Positions 27,292-36,399 are shown, numbered from the stretch's first letter. The stretch: DNA of 64,000 nt from Bacillus sp. AFS037270 (GCF_002585305.1 NZ_NUNF01000032.1:114510-178509); one strand, 5' to 3'. Numbers and translations: made by a program. The notes: generated by a model from the letters alone, not told the origin.

Positions 27292-29442
27292 ATGAACGTT
27301 CAGTCTAATCAGCAAGCAATGGAATTAGAAAAGCTGCGTTCACAAGTCGCGGAACTTGAACAACAAAACCAGGAGCTCTCAAAGCAAATTCGCGTAAATG
27401 AATCCTTATATCTTAGTATACTGGATGCATTACCCATTAATATCTTTTTAGAAGATCCGGAAGGGCGCACCATCTATGCTAATAAGCAAGTTTGCCTTTC
27501 GAATGGGGTAAGTTTGGATAAAATCGTTGGAAAAACGATCTTTGATTACTTTCCCCTTGAAATTGCCAAACTTAATCGAGCTTATGACCTTGAAGTTTGG
27601 AAAAAGCGGCAGCTGATCACCAGAGAATTTCCAAGTGGATACAAAGGTGAGGAACATCATATGTTTTCTGGTAAAACGATCATCCACATCGATGAATCTG
27701 AAGAGGACTTTTTGCTGGGTTTTGCTTTAGAGATAACCGATCGTGTCAGAGCTGAAAATCGCTTAAAAGAAAGTGAAGAGAAGTTCAGAAGCTTAACTGA
27801 GCAAGCCGCGGATAGTTTTTTCTTAATCGGAACTGATGGAATGTTTACGGAAGTCAATCCAACTGCTTGCGAAGTATTAAACTTTTCCAAGGAAGAATTA
27901 CTTAGGATGAGTACTGAAATGGTTTTTTCCAAACTTCCTGAAAAAATAAAACATTTAAAAATTGATTCTAAAGAGAAGGCCTCCAGCAATTTCGAGGATT
28001 TAATGACGGGGAAAGACCATACTCAAATTCCGGTTGATATCAATATTCGCCTGATTCATATTGGTGAAAATCAAATGTATTTTGCTTTATGCCGAGATAT
28101 TCGTGATAAAAAAAGAGCTGAAGCACAAATCAAACATATGGCCTTTCATGATGCCTTAACGGATTTGCCTAATCGATGGGCAATCCAGTCCATTTTAGAG
28201 GAGAATATCACCCAAAAGAACGTACCCTCTAGCATATTGGGTTTTATTTTACTGGACTTAGACTATTTCAAGGTCGTAAATGATAGCTTGGGACACGAAG
28301 CGGGCGATTTACTGCTAAAGGAAGTTTCAAAAAGGCTGCAAGCCGCGACAGATCATAGAGAGGTTAAACTGGCCCGGTTTGGCGGGGATGAATTTATCAT
28401 TCTTATTCCTCAATTATCTAGTGAAAAGGAAATTACTGAAATCTGCGATCGAATTATGGAAGTGATGGCAGCCCCTTTCTTGATAAAGGGACAAAAGCTC
28501 AATATCTCAACAAGCATGGGGATTAGTTTTTATCCAAAAGATGGGACAGACCTTAATTCTCTTATTAAAAATGCTGACCTCGCGATGTATGGTTCGAAGG
28601 AGATGGGAAGAAACTGCTATAGTTTATACCATCCTGATATGAAACATCATGCTAATAAACGGATGGACCTAGAGATTCTGTTAAGAAAAGCATTAGATGA
28701 TAATGAATTTATCCTTTATTATCAACCCAAAGTAAACTTACATACAGGTGAAATAAACGGGATGGAGGCTTTAATTCGATGGAAAAATAAACTGGATCAA
28801 ATTATTCTTCCAGATGCCTTTATCCCTATCGCCGAAGAAACGGGCCTCATTAATCCAATTGGTGAGTGGGTATTACGGGAGGCTTGTAGGCAGTGTAAAG
28901 AATGGCAGGATTTAGGCTTCGGTGAGTTAACGATTAGTGTTAATTTGTCACCAAAACAATTTCAAAGACAGAACTTGGTTGGAATGGTCATCTCTGTTCT
29001 TGAAGAGACAGGGTTGTCACCTAACTCGCTGGAATTGGAAGTGACAGAGGGAATTGTCATGAAGAATCCGGAAGAAGCAGTGATTGTTTTACAAGAATTA
29101 AAACAACTAGGGATAAAAATATCGATTGACGATTTTGGAACCGGGTTTTCTTCACTTAGCTATTTAAAATTTTTCCCAATTGATACACTAAAGATTGACC
29201 GCTCCTTTATCGCTAATATCGAGAGGGACGACGCAGATGCAAAGATTGCCTCCGCTGTTATCTCCTTGGCCCATAGTTTAAAAATTGATGTCGTTGCCGA
29301 GGGCGTGGAAAATTGGGAACAGTATGATTTCCTTGTCAATAGATCTTGCGACTATGCTCAAGGAAACTTTATTAGTAAACCTGTTGACCCAAAGGAAGTA
29401 AAAAGTCTGCTTGTGAACGATGAAACCTTTATTATCACTTAA
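27292..29442 (+). CDS. PAS-PAS-GGDEF-EAL cyclic-di-GMP turnover protein
   Basis: 716 residues: a short N-terminal coiled coil (about 6-36), PAS domain 1 (about 40-155), PAS domain 2 (about 162-280), a diguanylate cyclase domain with an intact GGDEF motif (364-368), and a phosphodiesterase domain with an intact EAL motif (492-494) plus DDFGTG and the QGNFISKP end. There are no membrane helices, so it acts in the cytoplasm, probably sensing redox, ligand or light through PAS. Both catalytic motifs look complete, so the net direction of c-di-GMP turnover is unclear. Ribosome binding site GAGGAGGG. Confidence 0.9.
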   Translation: MNVQSNQQAMELEKLRSQVAELEQQNQELSKQIRVNESLYLSILDALPINIFLEDPEGRTIYANKQVCLSNGVSLDKIVGKTIFDYFPLEIAKLNRAYDLEVWKKRQLITREFPSGYKGEEHHMFSGKTIIHIDESEEDFLLGFALEITDRVRAENRLKESEEKFRSLTEQAADSFFLIGTDGMFTEVNPTACEVLNFSKEELLRMSTEMVFSKLPEKIKHLKIDSKEKASSNFEDLMTGKDHTQIPVDINIRLIHIGENQMYFALCRDIRDKKRAEAQIKHMAFHDALTDLPNRWAIQSILEENITQKNVPSSILGFILLDLDYFKVVNDSLGHEAGDLLLKEVSKRLQAATDHREVKLARFGGDEFIILIPQLSSEKEITEICDRIMEVMAAPFLIKGQKLNISTSMGISFYPKDGTDLNSLIKNADLAMYGSKEMGRNCYSLYHPDMKHHANKRMDLEILLRKALDDNEFILYYQPKVNLHTGEINGMEALIRWKNKLDQIILPDAFIPIAEETGLINPIGEWVLREACRQCKEWQDLGFGELTISVNLSPKQFQRQNLVGMVISVLEETGLSPNSLELEVTEGIVMKNPEEAVIVLQELKQLGIKISIDDFGTGFSSLSYLKFFPIDTLKIDRSFIANIERDDADAKIASAVISLAHSLKIDVVAEGVENWEQYDFLVNRSCDYAQGNFISKPVDPKEVKSLLVNDETFIIT

Positions 29443-29447
29443 ATTGG

Positions 29448-29482
29448 AAAAGGAGAGTGGCTTTTTTGACCACTCTCCTTTT
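29448..29482. terminator. Bidirectional terminator
   Basis: Stem AAAGGAGAGTGG / CCACTCTCCTTTT between the c-di-GMP gene and the small minus-strand gene. Confidence 0.85.
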
Positions 29483-29494
29483 GGGTGTATAAAA

Positions 29495-29644
29495 TTAATC
29501 CTCCCTTGTATTTTGATGAACACTTTCTGCAAAGTCTAAGACGCCCCAATTCATCGGACTTTTCTTTTTAATATCATCTAACGTTTTTTTTTGCTGTCCC
29601 GTTGTATTGTCATCAATACTTTGATTATTTTTTTCTTTTACCAT
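29495..29644 (-). CDS. Small hydrophilic protein (49 aa)
   Basis: Minus-strand frame from ATG at 29644 to TAA, preceded by GGGGTG at seven bases and followed by a terminator. The 49-residue product is polar and rich in Lys, Asp, Asn and Gln in the first half. It then has a compact segment SPMNWGVLDFAESVHQN. Highly hydrophilic small proteins of this kind are common among Bacillus sporulation proteins, but I do not recognise this one. Confidence 0.6.
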   Translation of the reverse strand: MVKEKNNQSIDDNTTGQQKKTLDDIKKKSPMNWGVLDFAESVHQNTRED

Positions 29645-29809
29645 CAGTAAACACCCCATTTTTAGTTATGATTTAGTTTTTACTCCATTAATCGAACTTA
29701 TCCCAGTCCATTTTTCATCCTCAAAAAGCTCATTTGGTGTTATGATGATAGATAATCCAATACATATTTTTTACTATTTACGAAGAAACAACTTTTTGGG
29801 GGAACCATT

Positions 29810-30310
29810 ATGGCAGTAGTTAAATCAGTGAAAATTGATGGGGAAAACATCCGCGTATTTAAAAGTGCGATCTATGTTTTTGCAGCAAGCTCAGGATTCA
29901 CTTTAGAGTTGGACCTCATCGTCAGTGAGGTTGTCGTAAAGAAATATAAAAAGGAAGATAATCTCATTATTGAAATAGAATTAGAAGATGGCAGAGTGCT
30001 TCATTCGATTATGCATGTAAAAGTCTTAGCAGGGGGCTTGCCGCAGCTTAATTTATTTAGTGAACTTGATGACCCTAATGACTATTATTTTTTGGACCAG
30101 GTGAATGAGAATGATGCTTGGTTTCCGAATATCGAAGAAGGCATCACTATAGAAGAAATTAGAAAAGTAGAGATGCCGGATGAAAATATTCAATTAAAAC
30201 TAAAATTGCCGATTGATCAGGTGGAATGGTTGAAAAATCAAAAAAAGGCAAGACTCAATGAATTGTTTAAGGAATTCATTTATAATCATTGGAAAAAAGT
30301 AGATGATTGA
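29810..30310 (+). CDS. Hypothetical protein (166 aa)
   Basis: A soluble alpha/beta protein without signal peptide or membrane helix. The first half is beta-rich (MAVVKSVKIDGENIRVF and following strands); the C-terminus is helical and basic (VEWLKNQKKARLNELFKEF), recalling a short ribbon-helix-like or coiled segment. The ribosome binding site is GGGGGAA. It overlaps the open frame of the next gene, whose own start lies 14 bases after this stop, so the two are likely one transcript. Function unknown. Confidence 0.7.
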   Translation: MAVVKSVKIDGENIRVFKSAIYVFAASSGFTLELDLIVSEVVVKKYKKEDNLIIEIELEDGRVLHSIMHVKVLAGGLPQLNLFSELDDPNDYYFLDQVNENDAWFPNIEEGITIEEIRKVEMPDENIQLKLKLPIDQVEWLKNQKKARLNELFKEFIYNHWKKVDD

Positions 30311-30323
30311 TGGGAGGGACAAG

Positions 30324-31223
30324 ATGAAAATTGTTATTGCTGGCGGTTCAGGATTTATCGGCCAAAAATTGACAAACTTCCTTTTAAAAAAAGGGCATGA
30401 AATAGTTATATTAACAAGAACGGAACATATGCCAACTGAAAAAATTACATATGTGAATTGGCTGACCGAAGGGGCATCACCTGAGAATGAAATAAGAATT
30501 GCAGATGCATTTATTAATTTAGCAGGGGTTTCGATCAATCAGGGAAGATGGAATATGAATCATCAAAAGCAAATATATGACAGCCGGATGATAGCTACAA
30601 AGGAACTGATTCGGATTATCAACAGATTGGAAAAAAGGCCCAGTGTTCTTGTCAATGCAAGTGCCATCGGAGTATACTCAGCTTCCCAAAATACTGTTTA
30701 TACGGAAGAATCTAGAGAAATCGCCGATGATTTTTTAGGTAGAACGGTTCATGACTGGGAAAAGCTAGCGGAGCAAGTTGAAGAAGCTGGTATTCGGGCA
30801 GTTTTAATGAGATTTGGAGTCGTGCTTGGCCGAGAAGGCGGGGCACTTCCATTGATGGTAATGCCATATAAATTGTTTGCTGGAGGGACCGTTGGTTCTG
30901 GTGAGCAATGGGTTTCTTGGGTCCATGTGATGGATGTTATTCGGGCGATTCATTTTGTTTTAGAAAAACCATTACATGGGCCGGTCAATGTAACAGCACC
31001 TGCTCCAGTTAGAATGAAGGAGTTTGGTAAAACGATTGGATCCGTATTACACCGCCCGCATTGGCTGCCGGTACCAACCTTAGCAATGAAATGGGTACTT
31101 GGGCAAAAGAGTGCACTTGTATTAGAAGGACAGCATGTTGTTCCGGAAGTTTTGAAGGGAGAAGGCTTTGAATTCTCCTACCCCTTACTCCAACACGCTT
31201 TAGAGGATTTATTAGTAAAATAA
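30324..31223 (+). CDS. TIGR01777-family NAD-dependent epimerase/dehydratase
   Basis: 299 residues from ATG 30324 (after GGGAGG); seven more in-frame codons upstream lack a site. The Rossmann motif IAGGSGFIGQKL opens the protein. NLAGVSINQGRWN, ASAIGVYS and the C-terminal EGFEFSYPLLQHALEDLL are family hallmarks (B. subtilis YfhF, E. coli YfcH). An SDR-like fold with unknown substrate. Follows the 166-aa hypothetical gene. Confidence 0.88.
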   Translation: MKIVIAGGSGFIGQKLTNFLLKKGHEIVILTRTEHMPTEKITYVNWLTEGASPENEIRIADAFINLAGVSINQGRWNMNHQKQIYDSRMIATKELIRIINRLEKRPSVLVNASAIGVYSASQNTVYTEESREIADDFLGRTVHDWEKLAEQVEEAGIRAVLMRFGVVLGREGGALPLMVMPYKLFAGGTVGSGEQWVSWVHVMDVIRAIHFVLEKPLHGPVNVTAPAPVRMKEFGKTIGSVLHRPHWLPVPTLAMKWVLGQKSALVLEGQHVVPEVLKGEGFEFSYPLLQHALEDLLVK

Positions 31224-31234
31224 TCATAATAAAA

Positions 31235-31263
31235 GCATCCAATAACTAAGACTTATTGGATGC
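31235..31263. terminator. Convergent terminator
   Basis: Stem GCATCCAATAA / TTATTGGATGC with a seven-base loop. It overlaps the 3' end of the DUF3231 coding sequence. Confidence 0.8.
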
Positions 31264-32298
31264 TAAATCGGATCGATCGGCCGCTTTCGGAGGCTCCTCC
31301 ATCCAGCCATTCTCAATCAATATATTGGCTCCATCTTCAACGTAAACCAACATTTCTGCCAGTGAGCGCATATACATGGACCCAATATCTCTTCTTCCAT
31401 TTACCGCTATTGAATTTCCAAACGACCTTATCTTCATCGAGAACATATCCACCTTGTGAAAGACCATTAATTTATCGGAAAATGGTGAAAAGGTAGATTC
31501 CGTTACTAAATGGTCTAGCTGAGTGGGGAAAGGTAAATTATCCTTTTGTAATTTTTCACTATATTGCTTGACGGATCGGTCAGTTATTTCATTGCCGCGA
31601 ATGAGAAATTGTCGGACTTCTTCATCTTTTGCAACCTGGCTAAATGCAATTAATAGGGCTTTGCTGGTCGTGTTATTTTCAATGTTATCGTAAAGATGTG
31701 TGATTTCCAGTGCGTGGAGTGAGCGAACATCTCCCAAAAAACCTTTTAAGTAGTTTTGTTTTTTAATAAAATCTACTTTTTCGGGTATAGGCAGTATAGG
31801 AGGTTTTATATTTAGACCTTTTATCATCAAAACATCGTTCAACTGACCGAGAAAAGTAATCGTAGAGACATTACAATAAATAAAAAAGTCTCTGATATCT
31901 TCTCTTAACACTAACGGAATTGCCACATTATATAAACTTAGAGCTGCTTTTGCTGCATACTTTAAATAGTGAACGTAAAATTCATCTTGGAATAAACGAG
32001 GAGCTCCAAGATTTACATCGTCTTTTGTAAAGCCAATGGGAATAGGATAGTTCTCTTTTGAAAGGATTTGCTCGATTCTCTGCATAAAATCCTCAGATAA
32101 ACTTAAGCCGTTTTCCAATAATAATCTAATATCCTCATCGTCCACATGTTTAAGAAAGTACCTTAATATCCAGGATGACATACTATTGCCAACATAAGTT
32201 GCCCAGAGTTTTCCCATTTCAGGTGCGGTTAATTTTGCATCCGGCTTTAAATTATTTGGGCTTAATTTTAGCGGTTTAAGGACCTTATTGGTTTGCAT
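31246..32298 (-). CDS. DUF3231-family protein
   Basis: 350 residues, almost entirely helical, made of two related halves (about 20-165 and 190-335). Each half has a helix bundle with HV/HL-x-D-E-like acidic motifs reminiscent of ferritin-like four-helix proteins. This is the DUF3231 architecture known from Bacillaceae, several members of which are linked to spores. No signal peptide. Function unknown. Convergent with the epimerase gene and divergent from the haemoglobin gene. Confidence 0.8.
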   Translation of the reverse strand: MQTNKVLKPLKLSPNNLKPDAKLTAPEMGKLWATYVGNSMSSWILRYFLKHVDDEDIRLLLENGLSLSEDFMQRIEQILSKENYPIPIGFTKDDVNLGAPRLFQDEFYVHYLKYAAKAALSLYNVAIPLVLREDIRDFFIYCNVSTITFLGQLNDVLMIKGLNIKPPILPIPEKVDFIKKQNYLKGFLGDVRSLHALEITHLYDNIENNTTSKALLIAFSQVAKDEEVRQFLIRGNEITDRSVKQYSEKLQKDNLPFPTQLDHLVTESTFSPFSDKLMVFHKVDMFSMKIRSFGNSIAVNGRRDIGSMYMRSLAEMLVYVEDGANILIENGWMEEPPKAADRSDLASNKS

Positions 32299-32358
32299 CT
32301 GAAACTACCCCTTAACTCATTTTTTCTTATTTTTTTCTAACTATAGAAATTTATTCAA

Positions 32359-32387
32359 TTGACGATATTTCGTTAAGTGTGTATATT
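32359..32387 (+). promoter_or_regulatory. sigma-A promoter of the truncated haemoglobin gene
   Basis: TTGACG (32359-32364), 17-base spacer, TATATT (32382-32387), 55 bases before the start codon. Confidence 0.65.
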
Positions 32388-32442
32388 AACTATTTTTCTG
32401 AAGAAAATAGCTTTGTACTTTACAGAATAGGAGTGAATATTC

Positions 32443-32805
32443 ATGGAACAAAGTCTTTATGAAAAAATTGGCGGGCAAGAGGCAATTGGAAAAGTGGTCG
32501 ACTATTTTTATAATGAACTAGTGTTAAAGGATGAGACTGTCAATCAATTTTTTGAAAACACCGATATGGAAAAACAAAAGAGTCACCAAACCAAATTTAT
32601 CAGCTTTGCTCTCGGTGGTCCAAAACAATATTCTGGTCAATCCATGGCGAAAGCGCATCAAGGGATGAATTTGCAGCCTGAACATTTTAATGCAATTGTC
32701 AACCATTTACATAAAGCACTTGCTCATTATGGTGTGAGTGAAGCTGACATTGATCAAGCTTTAACAAGAGTTGCATCCTTAAGAGATGATATCCTTTACC
32801 AGTAA
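32443..32805 (+). CDS. glbN: Group 1 truncated haemoglobin
   Basis: 120-residue 2-over-2 globin, probably binding haem b for O2/NO chemistry. YEKIGGQEAIGKVVDYFY starts the shortened A-B helices, FFENTDMEKQKSHQTKF covers the E helix region, and the proximal His is likely in HFNAIVNHLHKAL or the preceding HQGM segment. Group 1 (TrHbN) rather than the YjbI-type group 2 is suggested by sequence style. Single gene. Confidence 0.88.
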   Translation: MEQSLYEKIGGQEAIGKVVDYFYNELVLKDETVNQFFENTDMEKQKSHQTKFISFALGGPKQYSGQSMAKAHQGMNLQPEHFNAIVNHLHKALAHYGVSEADIDQALTRVASLRDDILYQ

Positions 32806-32810
32806 GATCA

Positions 32811-32834
32811 AAAAAGGGACCTATTAGGTCCCTT
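32811..32834. terminator. Convergent terminator
   Basis: Stem AAGGGACC / GGTCCCTT with a five-base loop. Confidence 0.75.
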
Positions 32835-32853
32835 CAATCATTTTATTAGAGTT

Positions 32854-33228
32854 TTAAAGAACATCAAACCATACCGGTGTATCATTTTCAGGATCACCAT
32901 TGTAATTAATCATGATTTCTTCGCCTTCTTTTATATCGGTATGGGCATAAAAGTCAATCGTTTTCTGAGTTAAGTTGAGCTTATATAATCCATTTGGTGT
33001 ATAGGAATGGTTAAATAGCGAACCATAGCCTAATGCCAGTGCACATTCCTCTAAATTTTCGCCCCACCAAAATACATACTCTATAAATATCGTCTTTTTC
33101 AAATATTTGTATTCGTCGCTAGGAGAAATAATAATTGGGGCCTCATGAATGAGTTCACCCTTGCTTATATTTCTAGTTGCAAAGATTCCTCTGCCGTATT
33201 TACACTCTTTTACTTCAAACAATTTCAT
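32854..33228 (-). CDS. SET domain-containing protein
   Basis: 124 residues comprising a minimal SET domain: GRGIFATRNISKGELI at the N-terminus, the GSLFNHSYTPNG motif (SAM/lysine channel NHS) and GEEIMINYNG at the C-terminus. In eukaryotes such domains methylate protein lysines. Short bacterial stand-alone versions exist in Bacillus but their substrates are unknown. The pre- and post-SET Cys clusters are absent. Confidence 0.82.
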   Translation of the reverse strand: MKLFEVKECKYGRGIFATRNISKGELIHEAPIIISPSDEYKYLKKTIFIEYVFWWGENLEECALALGYGSLFNHSYTPNGLYKLNLTQKTIDFYAHTDIKEGEEIMINYNGDPENDTPVWFDVL

Positions 33229-33386
33229 TCACCGCCCATTTTTATCATTTGATCAGACTTTTTATTACTCTATGCGAGGCGGGGGCATTTTGACTAGGTC
33301 TCTTCCTATTAAAAAATTCATACACGATTGTAGTGGTTTATCATAAAATAATTCAAATTGGTATTCTGAGGGTGGGAGTAATCAAG

Positions 33387-33794
33387 GTGCCTAAACAAAT
33401 GAATGATACGAAAAGCGAGCATAATGAAAACGAATACGAACAAAAAATTTTACAATTTGAAAAAGAGGTTGCCCTAGGGCTCTGGATTCAAGTGATCGGA
33501 CAATTAATTGAGTTAAAAGGATTATCCGGATTATTCCATTTAGAAGAAGACGCCAATCGATTAGGTGAACAGCAAATATTATCTGGTGCTTGGATTCGGA
33601 CAATCGGACAGCTATTAGAAGCTTTATCTGTACAAAGCCAAATTGGTGAAACCGATAAAATCAAACTGATCCAAGAACAAAAGATTGCCATTACAGGTGA
33701 TTTCCTTGTGTCGATTGGTTCTGCGTATGAAGTAATTGGAGGTCTTCGTGTGCTTGAGGAGGAGACCGTCCAACCACCGCGGATTGTTCCGTAG
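33387..33794 (+). CDS. Repetitive small protein, DUF6944-like
   Basis: 135 residues from a GTG at 33387, eight bases after GGGAG; the upstream in-frame ATG lacks a site. Three to four copies of a motif near W-I-x-x-I-G-Q-L-(I/L)-E are present: LWIQVIGQLIELKG, AWIRTIGQLLEALS and FLVSIGSAYEVIGG. This matches my memory of a Bacillus repetitive family labelled DUF6944. The repeats look amphipathic and might self-associate or touch membranes. Function unknown. Confidence 0.6.
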   Translation: MPKQMNDTKSEHNENEYEQKILQFEKEVALGLWIQVIGQLIELKGLSGLFHLEEDANRLGEQQILSGAWIRTIGQLLEALSVQSQIGETDKIKLIQEQKIAITGDFLVSIGSAYEVIGGLRVLEEETVQPPRIVP

Positions 33795-33880
33795 GCAACC
33801 AGTTAATCTTTGCAGAAGTATAGATTGCTTATCCAAGCACATCCTAACAATAAGAAAGTGGGATGTAGGAGGTTTTGTAT

Positions 33881-35092
33881 TTGATAACCCTAGATGATAT
33901 TATCCTTGCTCGTGAAAAAATGAAGGGAATTGTCCACACAACTCCACTTGATTTTTCACAAACCTTTAGCAGTATTTCAGCTAATAATAAGGTCTATCTA
34001 AAGTTGGAAAACCTGCAGAAAACAGGTTCTTTTAAAGTAAGAGGATCCTATAATAAAATGATTTCTTTAACGGAGGCGGAATTGCAAAAGGGGGTTGTGG
34101 CTGCCTCCGCCGGAAATCACGCCCAAGGTGTCGCGTATTCTAGTCAAATGTTAGGAATTCCTTGTACGATTGTTATGCCGAAGGGAGCGCCGCTAAGTAA
34201 GGTGTCCGCGACCAGACAGTATGGAGCGGAGGTTGTGCTGCAGGGACATACGTTTGATGATGCCCTTGCGTACGCTTTGGAATTAAAGGATCAGATGGGG
34301 GCAACTTTTGTCCATGCCTTTGATGATGACGCGGTTATTGCTGGACAGGGGACGGTTGGTTTAGAAATACTAGAGCAACTTCCAGATGTAGAAGCAATTA
34401 TGGTTCCAGTTGGGGGAGGTGGACTCATTGGCGGCATCGCATTGGCTGTTAAGGAGAAAAATCCTCATGTTCGTGTTTATGGCGTTCAAGCGATGGCTTG
34501 CCCGAGTATGAGACAATCGTTAGTTGAACATGAGCCTGTAAGGGTGGAGTCTACGCCGACAATGGCAGATGGAATTGCTGTTAAGAAACCAGGGTTACAT
34601 AATTTCGCATTGGTTGAAAAGTATGTTGATGATATTATTTGTGTGGATGAAATGGAAATTGCCAGAACCATGTTGCTTCTGTTAGAACGAAATAAGCTGC
34701 TCGTAGAAGGGTCAGGGGCTGTATCGTTAGCTTCACTTTTATATCAGAAGGTGAATTTTAAAGAGAAGAATGTGGTTGCGGTTATCAGCGGTGGGAATGT
34801 TGATGTAAATTTTATCTCACGGATTATTGAGCGTGGTATGGTGGAGTCGGGACGGTATGCTAATTTTTCTATGATTGTAAAAGATAAGCCAGGTGAAATG
34901 CAAAGGGTGTTGAGCTCGATCGCTGAGTTGGATGCGAATATTCAATCTGTTCATCTTGATCATGTTGGCAAGGATATTTATCCTGGCTATGCCCAGTTAG
35001 AGCTCGCGTTAGAAACGAAAAATCAGGATCATATTGAGGAAATTAGGGGAGTTTTAAAAAACAAGGGATATGTGGTTAAGGATTCGGACTAG
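33881..35092 (+). CDS. ilvA: Threonine ammonia-lyase
   Basis: 403-residue fold type II PLP enzyme converting threonine to 2-oxobutyrate and ammonia. The start is a TTG at 33881, eight bases after AGGAGG; the TTG at 33875 is too close. The Schiff-base lysine is in KTGSFKVRG (Lys52), the phosphate-binding VGGGGLIGG loop is intact, and a C-terminal ACT domain (about 325-400) is present, the single-ACT medium form. It stands apart from ilv genes, so it could be catabolic (TdcB-like) or biosynthetic. Confidence 0.9.
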   Translation: MITLDDIILAREKMKGIVHTTPLDFSQTFSSISANNKVYLKLENLQKTGSFKVRGSYNKMISLTEAELQKGVVAASAGNHAQGVAYSSQMLGIPCTIVMPKGAPLSKVSATRQYGAEVVLQGHTFDDALAYALELKDQMGATFVHAFDDDAVIAGQGTVGLEILEQLPDVEAIMVPVGGGGLIGGIALAVKEKNPHVRVYGVQAMACPSMRQSLVEHEPVRVESTPTMADGIAVKKPGLHNFALVEKYVDDIICVDEMEIARTMLLLLERNKLLVEGSGAVSLASLLYQKVNFKEKNVVAVISGGNVDVNFISRIIERGMVESGRYANFSMIVKDKPGEMQRVLSSIAELDANIQSVHLDHVGKDIYPGYAQLELALETKNQDHIEEIRGVLKNKGYVVKDSD

Positions 35093-35115
35093 CAAGTTTG
35101 AAATTCTGTTGGTTG

Positions 35116-35300
35116 AGTCCGAATCAGGGTCTAGTTCAGACAAGGGGAGCTCGATATCCAGGAGGGATCATGTCCGAGTGAGATCCGGGTTCGAACAAGG
35201 CCGTTTAATTTTCAGTAGGTGTTGTCCGAATGAGCCCCGCATTCGGACAATCGTAACCGAATTTCATCTGATTCTGTCTGAATCACCTTCGCATTATCTT
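35116..35300. repeat. Tandem array of about 52-bp units with imperfect palindromes
   Basis: Four units begin at 35116 (AGTCCGAATC), 35171 (TGTCCGAGTG), 35223 (TGTCCGAATG) and 35275 (TGTCTGAATC), spaced 55, 52 and 52 bases. The first about 29 bases of each unit form an imperfect palindrome. In unit three the arms are TGTCCGAATG / CATTCGGACA. The array is more GC-rich than its surroundings. It begins right at the end of ilvA and contains no credible gene. Confidence 0.7.
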
Positions 35301-35408
35301 TGAATCAAATAAAACCCAAATCGTGTTGTTATTGTCGTTTTCATCACAGAAAGTAATCATCTATTTTCTCGGGGAAAGTAATCTTTCATCAAGATAACCT
35401 CTTTTCTT

Positions 35409-36167
35409 ATGAAAGCAGGTGTTCATTTGGGAATTGTAGCCGCTTCAATGTTCTCAGATTTTAAAAATGAAATCTATCATTTATCTCTGCCGATAGAGGA
35501 TAAAGAAATTCTTAATAAAAAGTTCTTGCTCGACAAGGACAAAGAGAAAAAATTGGAGATTTATTACACACCATTTGATTATATCAATGACCAAGCCAGA
35601 GTGGTAATTGTCGGCATTACACCAGGATTGCACCAAATGAAAAAGGCCTATTCAACCGTAGTAGAATGTAAGGACCGCGGTTGGAATGATGAAGAACTTC
35701 TTCATGAAGTAAAAAAGAAAGCGAGCTTTGAAGGACCGATGCGCAAAAATCTGGTCACGATGCTGGATGAACTAGGACTCGCTGGACATTTAGGTATCCC
35801 CTCCACGATAGACTTATTTGGGTCATCGAGTCACTTAGTATATAATACCTCGCTGCTTCCTTATGCAGTCTTTTTTGATCAAAAGAACTATAATGGTTCC
35901 AGACCTGATATCATAAAAACTGAACTTTTACTGTCATATGTACGGAAGTACTTTGTTAATGATATTACTCGACTGCATAACCCCCTTATCATTCCATTAG
36001 GTGTTAATATTACCAGGGTTTTGAGATTCTTAATGGAGCAGAGATTGATTGAGAGCCACTATGTTCTCGGCGGATTCCCACATCCATCAGGAGGAAATGG
36101 CCATCGACATCGGCAATTTCGAGAGAATAAAGAAGAAATGAAACGGCAGCTGGATGAATTTTTTTAA
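35409..36167 (+). CDS. Uracil-DNA-glycosylase-fold-like hypothetical protein
   Basis: 252 residues, soluble. Two segments resemble the UDG superfamily: VVIVGITPG (strand plus motif A-like loop) near residue 60-70, and GGFPHPSGGNGHR near the C-terminus, like the HPSP/S loop of motif B. The usual water-activating Asp after the first motif is not evident, so activity is uncertain. Starts other than 35409 (for example TTG 35427 or ATG 35448) are possible as no strong ribosome site is seen. Not otherwise recognised. Confidence 0.55.
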   Translation: MKAGVHLGIVAASMFSDFKNEIYHLSLPIEDKEILNKKFLLDKDKEKKLEIYYTPFDYINDQARVVIVGITPGLHQMKKAYSTVVECKDRGWNDEELLHEVKKKASFEGPMRKNLVTMLDELGLAGHLGIPSTIDLFGSSSHLVYNTSLLPYAVFFDQKNYNGSRPDIIKTELLLSYVRKYFVNDITRLHNPLIIPLGVNITRVLRFLMEQRLIESHYVLGGFPHPSGGNGHRHRQFRENKEEMKRQLDEFF

Positions 36168-36226
36168 AAATAAATTTTCAAACGAAAAAGTCTTTCAATC
36201 TCAAAAATTTTAACAATCAAGTAATG

Positions 36227-36262
36227 ACCGAAGTGTATAAAGCATTCCGGTCTTTTTTTTTA
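36227..36262 (+). terminator. Rho-independent terminator
   Basis: GACCG...CGGTC stem followed by a run of nine T. Confidence 0.75.
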
Positions 36263-36358
36263 GAAAAGACCAGAGAAATCTTTTAGTTTAGGCTAGTTGA
36301 ATGAAATCCATAAACATGTTAAGTTTAAAATAATTAGTTTGTTTGGTGAACTTACAAA

Positions 36359-36399
36359 AAACATCCAACCTAAAAAAATCACAAATTATCCTAAAAAAA
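36359..36399 (+). promoter_or_regulatory. Upstream activator-type element of the TRAP operon
   Basis: Direct repeat of CCTAAAAAAA at 36369 and 36390, 21 bases apart. The second copy is part of CACAAATTATCCTAAAAAAA (36380-36399). An almost identical block lies before the GH3 gene at 54026-54045. Two repeats two helical turns apart are typical for an AraC-type regulator such as the YesN-like protein encoded here. Binding is inferred. Confidence 0.55.

Noticed and set aside
33795..33880. T-box or leader control before ilvA
   Set aside because: No specifier loop, T-box motif or terminator could be found in this 86-base gap.
35070..35303. 77-residue open frame across the repeat array
   Set aside because: Overlaps the ilvA end, lacks a ribosome site, and its sequence reflects the 52-bp repeats.
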